From CBDCVO01 sp965223085 (GTDB taxonomy: Bacteria > Pseudomonadota > Gammaproteobacteria > Ga0077536), in the NCBI GenBank assembly GCA_965223085.1, contig OZ244981.1, forward strand, positions 1,984,001-2,048,000: a stretch of 64,000 nt of DNA, in the 5' to 3' direction. Below the pieces are notes generated by a model. That model made no database searches and had not been told where the DNA came from. It was given only the letters and a program-made list of their open reading frames with translations. The translations under genes and the position numbers were made by a program. Below, in pieces: positions 35,719 to 44,985 of the stretch (its first letter is position 1; every line of letters starts with the position of its first letter).

Positions 35719-36065
35719 TCGACCTGGCGCACCAAACACGAGTCTATCTGGCGCGCGAGCCAGTCGACTTTCGGCGGCAGATTGACGGACTCTCATTACA
35801 TGTCCAGGAAGTATTGACGCTCGATCCCTTCGCACCCCATCTGTTCGTTTTTCGCAACCGCGGTGGCGATAAGATCAAGGTTCTGAGCTGGCACGGCAAC
35901 GGGTTTTGTTTATTGTATAAGCGGCTTGAGCGTGGGCGTTTTGTATGGCCCAAGATGCACGACGCGATATTCACTTGCTGCTTGCGTGATTTGCAATGGT
36001 TGTTGGAAGGATTGGATATCGCGTTGTTACCGAGCCGAAAAAACCTTATCTTTTCTCGCGTATAA
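35715..36065 (+). CDS. tnpB: IS66 TnpB (Orf2)
   Basis: A 116-residue IS66 Orf2 protein. The diagnostic string VYLAREPVDFRRQIDGLS near the N-terminus and the NRGGDKIKVLSWHGNGFCLLYKRLE core are present. The GTG at 35715 overlaps the tnpA stop by 4 bases and fits the family length; an upstream ATG would add residues from another frame. Required for IS66 mobility; its mechanism is unclear. Confidence 0.9.
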   Translation: MIDLAHQTRVYLAREPVDFRRQIDGLSLHVQEVLTLDPFAPHLFVFRNRGGDKIKVLSWHGNGFCLLYKRLERGRFVWPKMHDAIFTCCLRDLQWLLEGLDIALLPSRKNLIFSRV

Positions 36066-36102
36066 ATACCCTTATCGTAAGCTCATCGGTTATAATACAG
36101 GC

Positions 36103-37737
36103 ATGCGATCGTCGCCTGTTTCCTTGCCCTCCGATCCCCAACAATTACAAAAAATATGCACGCAATTGCAGGGGCAATTGGCGGATCAAAACCGTGTCAT
36201 TGAGTCTCAACAAAAGACGCTTGATGAACACGCTAGAGCGCTGCAAGCCAAACAAGACACCATCGATTATTTGACGGAACAATTGATTTTATTGCGTTCT
36301 AAACGTTACCAGGCGCAATCGGAGCAACTCAAATCACTGCAGGGTCAGCTGTTCGACGAGGCGGAGCTCGAGGTCGCTATTCGGGAAGCCGAAGCGGCGT
36401 TAGCTGAGCTCCAAACATCGGCTGCGCCGATTGGGGCGCAACCCGCGCCGGCGAAGGCGCGCCCCAAACGCAAACCGCTCCCGGAGCACCTGAAGCGTGT
36501 CGATATCGTGATTGATGTTGATGACGCAGACAAGCAGATGATGGGTGATAACTGGACCCTGGTTGGCTACGAGATATCCGAGCAGTTGGCGGTTCAACAA
36601 CGCACCTATTACGTGAAGCGGTTCAAGCGGGCCAAGTATGTAGGCAATGAGTCCTCAGGTGAGAGCGGCGGGGGGATCAAGGTCGCGCCACGCCCGGCGG
36701 TGATGCTGCCGAAAGCGATCGCCGACAGTTCGGTGCTGGCCGATGTTATCGCGGCTAAGTTCGTTGATGCGTTGTCGTTTTACCGTACGGATAGGATTTT
36801 GCAGCGAGAAGGGGTCGATATCGGCTATTCCACACTGTGCGACTGGCCCATTCAGCTGAGTGATCGATTGGCACCGCTGGAAACTTTGATGTTCGAAGCG
36901 CTGAGTGACAGCGAGTTGTGGCATCTGGATGAAACGACCTTACAGGTACTGCGTGAACCGGAGCGGGCGGCCGAGACGAAAAGCCATTTGTGGGGTATTC
37001 GTGCGGGTCCGCCGGATAAACCGGTCATTATGTTTCATTACCACCCGCGGCGTAATTACGATGCCTTGGTTGCCTGGCTGGAGCCCGCGCTGGATGGATT
37101 CACGGGTGTCATTGTCAGTGATGAACACAAGCCGTATAACCGGTTGGTGGTGGAGTACCCTGATATCACCGGTCACGGTGGGTGCTGGGCGCATTGCCGG
37201 CGCAAATTCGCCGATGCGGCCAAGGGGCGGCGTGCAGACGCCGAAGTCCACAAGGTGCTGAGTCAGATCGCGCTCCTGTACCGGCTCGATAACAAGCTTG
37301 CACATCTGGACGGTGCGGAAAAGACCGCGGCACGCCATGCGCACGTCGCACCGCAGGTGGAAAAGATAAAAACCACTTTGGAAAAGCTTCAGCCCAAGTT
37401 CCCGAAAAAGGGTTTGATGCAGACCGCCATCTACTATGCGCTGAATAACTGGGGTAAGCTGACGGCGTTCCTCGATCACCCCGTGATGCCGCTGGACAAC
37501 AATCCGATGGAGCGGGCAATCCGGCCCTTTACGCTTGGCCGCCGTAACTGGCTCTTCTCGGGCAGTCCGCGCGGCGCGCAGGCCAGTGCCTTCATGTATT
37601 CGCTGATTGAGACGGCAAAGGCCTGCGGCTGGGAGCCGAAGGCCTACCTCACCGAGCTGTTCGAGCGTTATCCTCACGCGACCACCACGGAACAACGTCG
37701 CGCTTTGCTGCCGATGGTTTTAGAAACGAGCGAATAA
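36103..37737 (+). CDS. tnpC: IS66 transposase TnpC
   Basis: A 544-residue DDE transposase. A long N-terminal coiled coil with a leucine-zipper pattern (residues 15-65) is followed by the Pro/Lys-rich linker KARPKRKPLPEHL and the catalytic domain: Asp in LWHLDETTLQV, Asp in VIVSDEHKPYNRL, Glu in DNNPMERAIRP. The conserved HCRRKFADAAK and IRPFTLGRRNWLFSGS segments are intact. The start at 36103 was chosen because upstream codons overlap tnpB and lack family similarity. Confidence 0.93.
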   Translation: MRSSPVSLPSDPQQLQKICTQLQGQLADQNRVIESQQKTLDEHARALQAKQDTIDYLTEQLILLRSKRYQAQSEQLKSLQGQLFDEAELEVAIREAEAALAELQTSAAPIGAQPAPAKARPKRKPLPEHLKRVDIVIDVDDADKQMMGDNWTLVGYEISEQLAVQQRTYYVKRFKRAKYVGNESSGESGGGIKVAPRPAVMLPKAIADSSVLADVIAAKFVDALSFYRTDRILQREGVDIGYSTLCDWPIQLSDRLAPLETLMFEALSDSELWHLDETTLQVLREPERAAETKSHLWGIRAGPPDKPVIMFHYHPRRNYDALVAWLEPALDGFTGVIVSDEHKPYNRLVVEYPDITGHGGCWAHCRRKFADAAKGRRADAEVHKVLSQIALLYRLDNKLAHLDGAEKTAARHAHVAPQVEKIKTTLEKLQPKFPKKGLMQTAIYYALNNWGKLTAFLDHPVMPLDNNPMERAIRPFTLGRRNWLFSGSPRGAQASAFMYSLIETAKACGWEPKAYLTELFERYPHATTTEQRRALLPMVLETSE

Positions 37738-37776
37738 TCGGGTTCGGGGCAATCCCGTTGTTCGCCGGGGGCTTAC

Positions 37777-37784
37777 GTTGCGGG
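37777..37784. repeat. IS66 target-site duplication, right copy
   Basis: GTTGCGGG immediately after the IS66 right end, identical to 35229-35236. Confidence 0.95.
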
Positions 37785-38694
37785 TGGCGCGCAAAGGCCT
37801 CATCTAATGCCAGTTGACGCTCGCGCGCCACGCGCAGGTACTCGCCACTAAACACTTGTGCCGGTGTGTAGCTCGCCAGACCACTGTGGTGATGGTCGTT
37901 GTTGTACCATTGAAAAAAGTCAGCCCACCAGTGACGTGCACTGGCTAGTGATTCAAAGCGCCCCGGATAGTCGGGCTGATACTTCCCCGTCTTAAAGTGA
38001 CTCTCGATGAACGGGTTGTCGTTGCTCACCCGAGGTCTGGAATGCGAGGCGGTCACCTGCAACTCACCGAGCAAGTCCAGAAAGCCATGTGCGACCATCG
38101 GTGCACCGCGGTCCTGGTGCACCGTGAGCGTGTGCGCTTCGATGGCGTAGCGTTCGAGTGCTTCGTCGAACAGTTGCTTCGCAAGCAACGTGTTCTCTCG
38201 CTGTGAGACCATCCAGGCGATGACGTATCGACTAAACAGGTCAAGAATGACGAACAGCGACAGATACACACCGCGTTGCACCGTGCGCAACTTCGTCACA
38301 TCCCACGTCCAGACCTCGTTCGGCCCAGTGGCACGAAGACGCGGGATCGCATGGGAGGTCGCCTGACGTTGTCCTCGACGCTCACCGTGAGCCCGATGCG
38401 CCTTGAGAATGCGTTGCATGGTACGCACCGAACACAGATAACGACCCTCATCGAGCAACGTGGCGTAGACTTCACCCGGGGGTTGGTCGGCAAAGCGTTC
38501 ACTGTTGAGCATCGCAAACACCTCATCACGTTCCGATTCACTTAACGCACGCGGATGAGAACGTCGCGCAGGCAAGTCACTGCGCGCGTGAGGTTCGCTC
38601 AAACGATAGTAGAGGCTACTTCGAGCCACGCCCAGCACTTCACACGCACGGCTCAGGGGTATCGATGCGCGACGCTCGCGCAGCAACGTCCTCA

Positions 38695-39102
38695 TCACGT
38701 CGTCTCGCGCCCCTTGAGTTGATCGAGCAGCGACAAGGCTTTTTTTTGCAGCCCCAATAAATCGTTGGCAAGCCGAAGCTCGTCCTCTAATTTCGCCTTC
38801 TCGCGTCGCAGACGTCCAATCTCTCGGTCCTTCGCATCGCGCTGCGCCTTACGACCCACCTTCGCATTCGTCAAACCAACCAGCGCGCCGGCATCGCGCT
38901 GGCGACGCCAATCGGTCAGTTGACTCGAATAAATCCGTTCGCGACGCAGCAGCGCCGTCAACTCGCCACGCTCATGGCACTCATCGGCGTCCTGCAGTAT
39001 TCGCAGCTTCTCCTCAGCACTAAATCGCCGACGTTGCGCGCGCTCGTGAGCGACCTCGGCAAGCACCTGCGTTTCGGGCAAATCCGTCGTGGGTTTGGGC
39101 AC
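38695..39102 (-). CDS. IS3-family transposase OrfA
   Basis: A 135-residue HTH_Tnp_1 protein: RRRFSAEEKLRILQDADE N-terminal helix-turn-helix, IYSSQLTDWRRQRDAGAL recognition region, and a C-terminal coiled coil (DREIGRLRREKAKLEDELRLAND). It overlaps OrfB by 4 bases, the usual place for the -1 frameshift that makes OrfAB. OrfA itself is undamaged, but its partner OrfB is split by IS66. Confidence 0.88.
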   Translation of the reverse strand: MPKPTTDLPETQVLAEVAHERAQRRRFSAEEKLRILQDADECHERGELTALLRRERIYSSQLTDWRRQRDAGALVGLTNAKVGRKAQRDAKDREIGRLRREKAKLEDELRLANDLLGLQKKALSLLDQLKGRETT

Positions 39103-39177
39103 CTTGTCTCACTCCTACCGCCCTGATCGCGAGCTTCATTCTATAACCCTAGTGTCCAAACTTATATTGACGCACAG

Positions 39178-39396
39178 GGCATTCAGGGCGCGAATGCCGC
39201 CTTACGCTGGGCCGCAAAACGGCAAGATAAATTCAGTCGGTGGGCCAACGACTTACTGAAACGACGTGGGCGACCGATTGCTATTGTTGCCGTTGCCCAT
39301 AAGATGGCCAGAATCGCTTGGACCTTGCTACAACGGCAAACCCCATTTCCAAGCACAAGCGATTTAACCTTAACCCCCGTCGGCGAACATCGATGA
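39178..39396 (+). pseudogene. IS110-family transposase, C-terminal remnant
   Basis: A frame of 72 codons stopping at TGA 39394-39396. It reads NAALRWAAKRQDKF…AIVAVAHKMARIAWTLLQ, the typical C-terminus of IS110 transposases. The N-terminal RuvC-like and middle parts are missing, cut by the IS3-family end at 39174. The following 200 bp to the truncated GFA gene probably contain the rest of the IS110 3' end. Confidence 0.75.
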
Positions 39397-39597
39397 AATA
39401 AATGGCTTTTCCTACCTGGCTCAAGCCCGAATAGGACACGGTCTTTTAGACCGAGTGGGTGAATGGGCGGTCAGGTGCGGATCTCATTTGGGTCCTAGCG
39501 AGTCAATCCCTCGCTTTAAAGAGACCGAATATATGTCTAGCATGACTTTTTTGGAGCGTTTTTAAAGTCAATTCATCGAAGGTTCGACGACAACGGT
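39397..39597. other. IS110 right-end region
   Basis: No gene. AT-rich, with a small hairpin around 39440-39460 (GGTCTTTTAGACC). It probably contains the right end of the IS110 remnant that cut the GFA-type gene. Confidence 0.4.
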
Positions 39598-39858
39598 TTA
39601 CTGAATACCGCTTATTCCGCGGGTACGGGAAACTTTGACCCGATTTTTATCGGGCGTCCATATATGTCCTTTTGTAAATTCGAACTTCGATAACGAGACG
39701 AAGAAGTATGCGACGCAATGTGCACCAGTCGCACGCCGGCAGTCCGGACAATGGCATACCAACACTTCATCGGGCGTGCCAGAGAAGGCGTATCGAACGG
39801 CGCCGCAAATACATCCTCCGGAAGTTGTTTCAGCGGATTTATTCACGGCGGGTTCCAA
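39598..39858 (-). pseudogene. GFA/CENP-V-type zinc protein, C-terminally truncated
   Basis: An 86-residue product starting at ATG 39858. Zinc-site motifs of the glutathione-dependent formaldehyde-activating (GFA/CENP-V) fold are present: GGCICGAVRY and CHCPDCRRATGAH. The family is normally about 120-140 residues and closes with a further CxxC (FCPxCG-type) that is missing; the frame stops after SGIQ next to the IS110 end. It may be non-functional. It is followed upstream, on the same strand, by the nucleotidyltransferase/RHH pair. Confidence 0.65.
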
Positions 39859-39870
39859 TCATGATCGGGT

Positions 39871-40395
39871 TTATCCGAATTCCGCACATATTTCCTCGAG
39901 CGCATAAAGGGTTTTCTGCGGGAATCTTTCCAGCGGATAGTAACGGGAGATAATGTCTACCGCAGCTTCGTAGTCGGTTACATCCAGGTAGCGGAGCAGG
40001 AAGCGGACATCATTTTCGTCGTGGAATTCCGCGCCCAGTCGCATCGCGAGACATTTCATCGCGAGCAAATAGTTTGGACTGGCGGTCATGATCCGAAGAT
40101 TCGACAGTTCGAGAAATGAATTAAAATCGCCTTTCTCGCTGATGTAGCCTTTGGCCGCATCGTTCAGCCAGTCGTCCGCAACGCCGGCGATTGCGGCAAC
40201 GCGCTTAGCCGCAGCGCGCACGCTGCTCGTTGGTTTGAAGTATCCATCGATATCTTGCGTTGACGGGCGTGCTTCAAGCGCGAGACACATCACGGCGCCG
40301 CCGAGGACATATAGCTCACCTGTTACGCCGTCTTTCGCTAATTCGTCGTTCAGCGAATTGAGTAGCTTGATAATTTCGACTCGTTCTAGTGCCAC
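39871..40395 (-). CDS. Nucleotidyltransferase-fold protein (DUF6036-like), putative toxin of a pair
   Basis: A 174-residue protein with a minimal nucleotidyltransferase-like core: LYVLGGAVMCLALEARPSTQDIDGYF (about residues 26-52) places GG and a D-x-D pair as in MNT/AbiEii folds. A later SPNYLLAMKCLAMR helix is common in DUF6036 proteins. It starts with GTG at 40395, where the stop of the upstream ribbon-helix-helix gene also falls, so the two are coupled. Such RHH plus NTase pairs are probable toxin–antitoxin or abortive-infection modules. The chemistry and target are not known. Confidence 0.6.
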   Translation of the reverse strand: MALERVEIIKLLNSLNDELAKDGVTGELYVLGGAVMCLALEARPSTQDIDGYFKPTSSVRAAAKRVAAIAGVADDWLNDAAKGYISEKGDFNSFLELSNLRIMTASPNYLLAMKCLAMRLGAEFHDENDVRFLLRYLDVTDYEAAVDIISRYYPLERFPQKTLYALEEICAEFG

Positions 40396-40886
40396 TAGAC
40401 CCTCTGTCCAATGGTGCTATCGACGAACAAATTTCTAGTTCTGAACGCTGGCGGCGAACGCGTTAGAAGATGAAGCCGCAGGCTTTTTAAGGACGATGCA
40501 AACCACGGCTCATCGAGTGGCTCGATGTCGCGGACCCAACGCGGCCCGGGAATGTTCTTAAGGGCAGCCGTGTGCCCGACCATCGCGGCCACGTAGTTCG
40601 CTTCGAACCGCGGCAATTCAACACGCGGCGGTTCGCGCACCGCTGCTGCGAGTACGTTCCTGTTAAGAGACGAAAGAAAATCATTGAGCTCCGCGAGCGC
40701 ATAAACGCGATTACCCGGGCTTGCGGCCAGCGAGGTGCAGATCGCCTGGAAACGCTCTGCCGCGGGCGGCAGGACTTGCATCAACACCCATTTGGAAACA
40801 TCCATCCTGGCCACGGCGGCACGTTGTTGGATCTGCGACTTTTCCTCATCGGTGACCCGGATTTGCAGTTGCTGTGACTTGACCAT
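40395..40886 (-). CDS. Ribbon-helix-helix protein, putative antitoxin
   Basis: A 163-residue protein whose first 45 residues form a ribbon-helix-helix (LQIRVTDEEKSQIQQRAAVARMDVSKWVLMQVL), as in DUF1778/MobC-type antitoxins and plasmid repressors. The C-terminal half has no recognised domain. It is transcribed first, ahead of the nucleotidyltransferase gene. A perfect 8-bp palindrome lies 30 bp upstream, overlapping the predicted -35 box, as expected for autorepression. The start codon lies only 6 bp past the -10 box, so the mRNA may be leaderless. Confidence 0.6.
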   Translation of the reverse strand: MVKSQQLQIRVTDEEKSQIQQRAAVARMDVSKWVLMQVLPPAAERFQAICTSLAASPGNRVYALAELNDFLSSLNRNVLAAAVREPPRVELPRFEANYVAAMVGHTAALKNIPGPRWVRDIEPLDEPWFASSLKSLRLHLLTRSPPAFRTRNLFVDSTIGQRV

Positions 40887-40892
40887 TAGGGA

Positions 40893-40934
40893 AGGATAGC
40901 CGACAACAGTGAAATGTCAATACAACGTATTGAC
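40893..40934 (-). promoter_or_regulatory. Promoter with overlapping palindromic operator
   Basis: GTCAATAC (40916-40923) and GTATTGAC (40927-40934) form a perfect palindrome with a 3-nt centre. On the minus strand its inner end supplies a consensus -35 TTGACA (40920-40915). After 16 bp follows TATCCT (40898-40893) as -10, then the ATG at 40886. The layout fits autoregulation by the ribbon-helix-helix protein. Confidence 0.65.
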
Positions 40935-41199
40935 GATATAGCTCTGCAAAAGCGAACCGGTTTCGACGGGTTCACCGAATAGGTGGCTTCGGCGTGGTTC
41001 CCTTACAGCACAGCAGTCCAGATGAGAGAATTCCGGTGAGGGACGCTAGCTTTTTCTGCTCTGCGAACAAAAATTCGCGGCCCCGGCAGCCGTCTTATGA
41101 ATCGTTATGCCATCACAAATATCCCGATGGTTCTCGTGTTCAGCACAAAGCCTTAGAGCTTGAAACCAAGTTCAAATATGGATATTTACGGGTATATAT
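40935..41199. other. Non-coding gap before the Fic gene
   Basis: No supported gene on either strand. It contains the divergent promoter region for the Fic gene; AT-rich sequence near 41165-41198 would suit a promoter, but no strong boxes stand out. Confidence 0.4.
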
Positions 41200-42258
41200 G
41201 TGGGTATGAGCTTTCCTACCGACAGTCTGGTGATCACCCCTGAAATCCTTGCGCTCATCTCTGAAATCGAAGAGTTCAAAGGCGCCTGGCGGGCGCTTGG
41301 TACCCTGGTTCCGCAGCGGCTCTCGGCGCTCCGCCGGGTAGCAACAATAGAGAGCATTGGCTCTTCTACGCGGATCGAAGGCAGCAGGCTTTCGGATAAG
41401 GAAATCGCGCGTCTGCTATCCAATCTTGAGATCAAGACATTCGCGACGCGCGACGAACAAGAGGTCGCGGGATATGCCGCCACCGTGGAAACGGTGTTTG
41501 CAAACGCAGGCGAAATCCCCCTCACCGAAAACCATATCAAACAGCTGCACCGTGACCTTCTCATTCACAGCGCCAAGGACGAACGCCACCGCGGGGCTTA
41601 CAAAACCAACACGAATCATATCAGCGCATTTGATGCGGATGGCAAGGAGGTAGGGATCGTCTTCGAAACCGCCACGCCGTTCGACACACCCCAATTAATG
41701 GAAGAGTTAATCGCGTGGACGGGTGCCGAATTGAACGATGGACCGTTACCCCCTTTGTTGGCGATCGCAATCTTCATCGTCGTGTTTTTGGAGATCCATC
41801 CGTTCCAGGATGGCAATGGACGGCTGTCACGGATCCTCACGACGCTTCTGTTGCTACGCAGTCGTTACACCTATGTTCCGTACAGCTCGCTGGAGAGCGT
41901 CATCGAGAATACAAAGGAGCAGTACTACCTCGCGCTGCGTCAGACGCAAGGAACGATTCGCAGCGAGAAGCCGAACTGGCAGCCGTGGATCGGATATTTT
42001 CTGAACGCGCTGCGGAGCCAGAAGCAACGGTTAGAGACGAAGATTGAGCGCGAGCGTTTGATGATCGACACGTTGCCGGAACTGTCGCTACGGATCCTCG
42101 AACTCGCCAGAGAGCACGGCAAAGTCACGAACGCACAGATCGTCGCGATCACGGGTGCCAACCGCAACACGATCAAGAAGCACCTCCAGGCACTTGTACT
42201 TGGTAACCATCTCAGTCAGCACGGCAAAGGGAAGGGTACGTGGTACGGAAGGAATTGA
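41200..42258 (+). CDS. Fic-domain AMP-transferase-like protein with C-terminal winged helix
   Basis: A 352-residue Fic protein. The inhibitory helix motif [S/T]xxxE[G/N] is seen as STRIEG with the preceding Ser (about residue 52). The active-site motif HPFQDGNGRLSR (about residue 206) keeps the catalytic His, the acidic residue and GNGR. The C-terminal 60 residues form an HTH (NAQIVAITGANRNTIKKHLQAL). Class II Fic proteins with such HTHs modify a protein target and are self-inhibited by the N-terminal Glu. Start is GTG 41200 or ATG 41206. It stands alone on the plus strand in the island. Confidence 0.85.
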   Translation: MGMSFPTDSLVITPEILALISEIEEFKGAWRALGTLVPQRLSALRRVATIESIGSSTRIEGSRLSDKEIARLLSNLEIKTFATRDEQEVAGYAATVETVFANAGEIPLTENHIKQLHRDLLIHSAKDERHRGAYKTNTNHISAFDADGKEVGIVFETATPFDTPQLMEELIAWTGAELNDGPLPPLLAIAIFIVVFLEIHPFQDGNGRLSRILTTLLLLRSRYTYVPYSSLESVIENTKEQYYLALRQTQGTIRSEKPNWQPWIGYFLNALRSQKQRLETKIERERLMIDTLPELSLRILELAREHGKVTNAQIVAITGANRNTIKKHLQALVLGNHLSQHGKGKGTWYGRN

Positions 42259-42385
42259 AGTTTGGCAATCAAGTTGAATGCTTCGCAATGCAAGCAAATT
42301 GCCCGAAATTGTGACTGTAGTAGGCACGAACGGAAATGTTCGAACCTACGAGCCTTTGTTAACGACCGGTTTACGGGGTAGCCAC

Positions 42386-42992
42386 ATGGCAAGCAAAAAC
42401 CGATTACTACGCTTACGAATCGAGCTGGAAGGGAGTGCGCCGTCAGTCTGGCGGGAGATCGTTGTACCGTCGTCTTACTCGTTCTGGGACTTGCACGTTG
42501 CCATACAGGACGCGATGGGATGGCTCGATTATCACCTCCATGCCTTTCGCATTCGGGATCCGAAAACCCGCGGCGTTGCAGAGATTGGCATTCCGTTTGA
42601 CGATGATTTTAATGACCGGCCCGTCCTCGCAGGATGGGAGGTCCCGATACTGTCCTATCTGAGTAAACCGGGGGCCAGCGCGGAGTATGAATATGATTTC
42701 GGGGACGGTTGGAGCCACCGTGTCCTGCTGCAAGCAGATTACGGATCGTGAGAAAGGCGGGAAATATCCGCGATGCACGGGAGGCGAACGCGCATGCCCG
42801 CCCGAAGATTGCGGAGGTATAGGGGGATACCAAATGTTGCTCGAGATCTTGAATGACCCTGATCACGAACAGTACGAGGAAATGCGTGACTGGGTGGGGG
42901 ATCGTTTCAACCCGGAGCAATTCGATCCCGGGCGGGTGAAATTCGACAATCCGAAAAAGCGGTGGCGGATCGCGTTCGAGGAAGGAGCGTAG
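42386..42992 (+). pseudogene. Plasmid pRiA4b ORF3-family protein, frameshifted
   Basis: The first part (ATG 42386) reads LLRLRIELEGSAPSVWREI, then HLHAFRI and EYEYDFGDGWSHRVLLQ, typical of the pRiA4b ORF3 / IS1096-TnpR-like family. The frame stops at 42751. The rest, from KGGKYPRCTGGERACPPEDCGG to the end, continues in another frame to 42992. A single shift near 42735 explains this. The cysteine-rich segment (CTGGERACPPEDC) is intact in the second frame. Function of the family is unknown; it is often carried by mobile DNA. Confidence 0.75.
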
Positions 42993-43045
42993 GCCTTTTA
43001 AGCTGTAGAAGTTTCGATTTGATCTGACACTTGAGTTGAAAAGAC

Positions 43046-43105
43046 GAGGGTTACCGGTTTTGATGGAGATACCACTCAACCATTAGAACCGAAGAGGTAA
43101 CCCTC
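43046..43105. repeat. 10-bp inverted repeat abutting the IS481-like start codon
   Basis: GAGGGTTACC (43046-43055) and GGTAACCCTC (43096-43105) are perfect complements, and the second arm ends immediately before the ATG at 43106. It could fold over the start of the transposase message; alternatively it is part of the IS end. Confidence 0.6.
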
Positions 43106-43285
43106 ATGTTGAATACTAACGATAAAGTCATTAAGCACAAGGTTGGATTACTGAATCTGGCCGAAGAACTGGGTAACGTATCGAAAGCGTGCCAGATCAT
43201 GGGTTTATCCCGTGATACGTTTTACCGTTATAAGGCGGCGGTAGAAGACGGTGGTATCGAATCGCTGATCGAGGCGAATCGCCGC
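43106..43285 (+). pseudogene. IS481-like transposase, N-terminal remnant
   Basis: Sixty codons of a helix-turn-helix transposase N-terminus (LLNLAEELGNVSKACQIMG and SRDTFYRYKAAVEDGGIESL), then the reading frame runs into antisense hsdR sequence. The junction is near 43285. An IS481-type left end (TGATCTGACACTTGAG-like) lies near 43018. The remnant cuts the 3' end of hsdR. Confidence 0.7.
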
Positions 43286-43287
43286 GT

Positions 43288-44985
43288 GCGTTCGCCTCGC
43301 GCATCTCCTTGGCCAGCGCAATCAGTTCTTCGATCACCTGCGCTGTTTCGATGGCCCGGTTCTGGTAACGGCGAATCGTCTGATCCAGCATGTCCGCGAA
43401 GGAACGCGCCTGCACCACGTTCTTGCGGCGGCGAGTTTTCAGTTCACCTTTGAGCAGCTTCTGCAGCAACTCCACCGCGAGATTCCGCTGCGGCATGCTG
43501 TGGGCTTCCGTGAGAAAATCGTCGGAGAGAATGAACATATCGGGCTTCTCGAGTCCCGCGGCGGCAAAGATGTCGACCACGCCCTCGGGACTCACGGCGC
43601 GCGAGATGATCTGTCGCACGGCTTGCTCGAGCTCCTCTTCGGGCCGCTGATCGCCGGGTGCGCGTTTGGCAAGTACCGCCTGCACCGCCTGAAAGAAGGC
43701 GACATCGTCGCGGATCTTCAGCGCCTCTTCGTGTGGCACGGCCAGTGCGAAGGCCTGAGAGAATTCGCGCACGGCACGCACGCAGCGATCTTTGCCGTCC
43801 TCCTGCGCGAGGATGTGCTCCTGGGCGGCGGGCAGCAGGGTGAGACGTTCCGCGGGCGTGCCCGAGGTCCACTTCGACCGGTCGAAGCTATGGAAGAGGG
43901 CGCAGCACACCTCGTGCTTTTCCAGCATCACGGCCACGGCCTCGTCCTGGTCCAGCGCCGTGCGCCCCGTGCCGCCGCTTTCGGTGTAGGTCGCGAGTGC
44001 AGCCTTCAATTCCTGGGCCAGGCCAAGATAGTCGACGACCAGCCCGCCGGGCTTGTCCTTGAATACCCGGTTCACGCGCGCGATCGCCTGCATCAAGCCA
44101 TGCCCGCGCATCGGTTTATCGACGTACATCGTGGACAGGCTCGGCGCGTCGAAGCCCGTGAGCCACATGTCGCGGACGAGCACCATCCTGAACGGGTCGT
44201 TAGGGTTCCGGAACCGATTAGCCAGTGCCTCTCGGCGCGGCTTGTTTCGAATGTGCGGTTGCCAGTCCAGCGGATCCGATGCGGAGCCGGTCATCACAAC
44301 CTTGATCGCGCCCTCGTAATCATCGTCGCTCGCCCACTCGGGCTTCAGCCCAATGATCTCTTTAATATAGGTCTACGCAAATGCGCCGGCTCATGCAGAC
44401 TACCATGGCCTTACCTTCCATCGCCTCGCAACGCTTGTCGAAATGTTCGACGATGTCGCGCGCAACGATCTCCAGGCGTTTGTCTAAACCGACCACGGCT
44501 TCGAGCTGTGCCCACTTCGTTTTGAGCTTTTCCTTGCGCTCGATCTCCTCGCCTTCGGTGGCTTCTTCGAACTCGGGATCGATATGCGGCCGTTCGACCT
44601 CGTCCAGCGCGAGCTTCGCCAATCGACTCTCGTAGTAGATCGGCACCGTCGCGCCGTCCTCGACGGCACGCTGGATGTCGTAAACGCTGATGTAGTCGCC
44701 GAACACCGCCCGGGTGTTGGCGTCTTGCTGCTCGATGGGTGTGCCGGTGAAGCCGATGAACGAGGCGTACGGTAGCGCGTCGCGCATATGACGCGCGTAG
44801 CCGTCAATGAAGTCGTACTGGCTGCGATGCGCCTCGTCGGCGATCACCACGATGTTGTGGCGCTCGGACAGCGACGGATGCCGATCGCCCCGTTCTTCAG
44901 GAAAGAACTTGTGGATCGTAGTGAATACGACGCCGCCGGATTCGACGGCGAGCAAGTCGCGCAGATGCGCGCGGCTCTCCGCCTA
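43288..44985 (-). pseudogene. hsdR: Type I restriction endonuclease subunit, degraded
   Basis: Remains of the motor half of HsdR. The helicase Walker-B-type box is seen as IADEAHRSQYDF, the next motif as FIGFTGTPI, followed by VVCMSRRICVDLY. An extra T near 44371 then shifts the frame: the continuation KEIIGLKPEWASDD…MTGSASDPLDWQ reads on in another frame. Motifs LVRDMWLTGFDAP and AIARVNRVFKDKPGGLVVDY are present. The nuclease and first ATPase motifs are missing (junction near 44985 with a DUF4411 gene) and the C-terminus is cut by an IS481-like fragment. It cannot be functional. Confidence 0.9.

Larger units (their letters stand above)
35237..37776 (+). mobile_element. Complete IS66-family element
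   Basis: A 2,540-bp element. The left end GTAAGCCTCCGGGCAACGAC and the inverse of the right end (GTAAGCCCCCGGCGAACAAC) are IS66-type terminal repeats. It carries tnpA, tnpB and tnpC in one orientation and is flanked by a perfect 8-bp duplication. All three frames are open, so it may be active and is probably the youngest insertion in the pile. Confidence 0.95.
34939..38698 (-). pseudogene. IS3-family transposase OrfB, interrupted by IS66
   Basis: The frame runs 38698 to 37785 (through FARHPQR), is broken by IS66, and resumes at 35236 (FVQGRPKVTWPPEVVEINP) to a stop at 34939. Excising IS66 and one 8-bp duplication keeps the codon phase, giving 403 residues. DDE residues are present in the first part: Asp in WTWDVTKLRT, Asp in VHQDRGAPM, Glu in NDNPFIESHFK. 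The frame overlaps OrfA by 4 bases. As it stands the enzyme would be truncated just past the catalytic core, with an IS66-encoded tail. Confidence 0.88.
34855..39174 (-). mobile_element. IS3-family element split by IS66
   Basis: The two ends share an inverted repeat: TGTCAATATGTTTGGACA at 34855-34872 and the inverse of TGTCCAAACTTATATTGAC at 39153-39171. Removing the IS66 insert (35237-37776) and one copy of its 8-bp target duplication restores a single OrfB frame. The original element was about 1.77 kb, long for the family but with clear OrfA and OrfB. Confidence 0.85.

Noticed and set aside
43500..44525. A 341-codon plus-strand frame opposite hsdR
   Set aside because: The opposite strand matches hsdR motifs in a consistent order; this frame has none.
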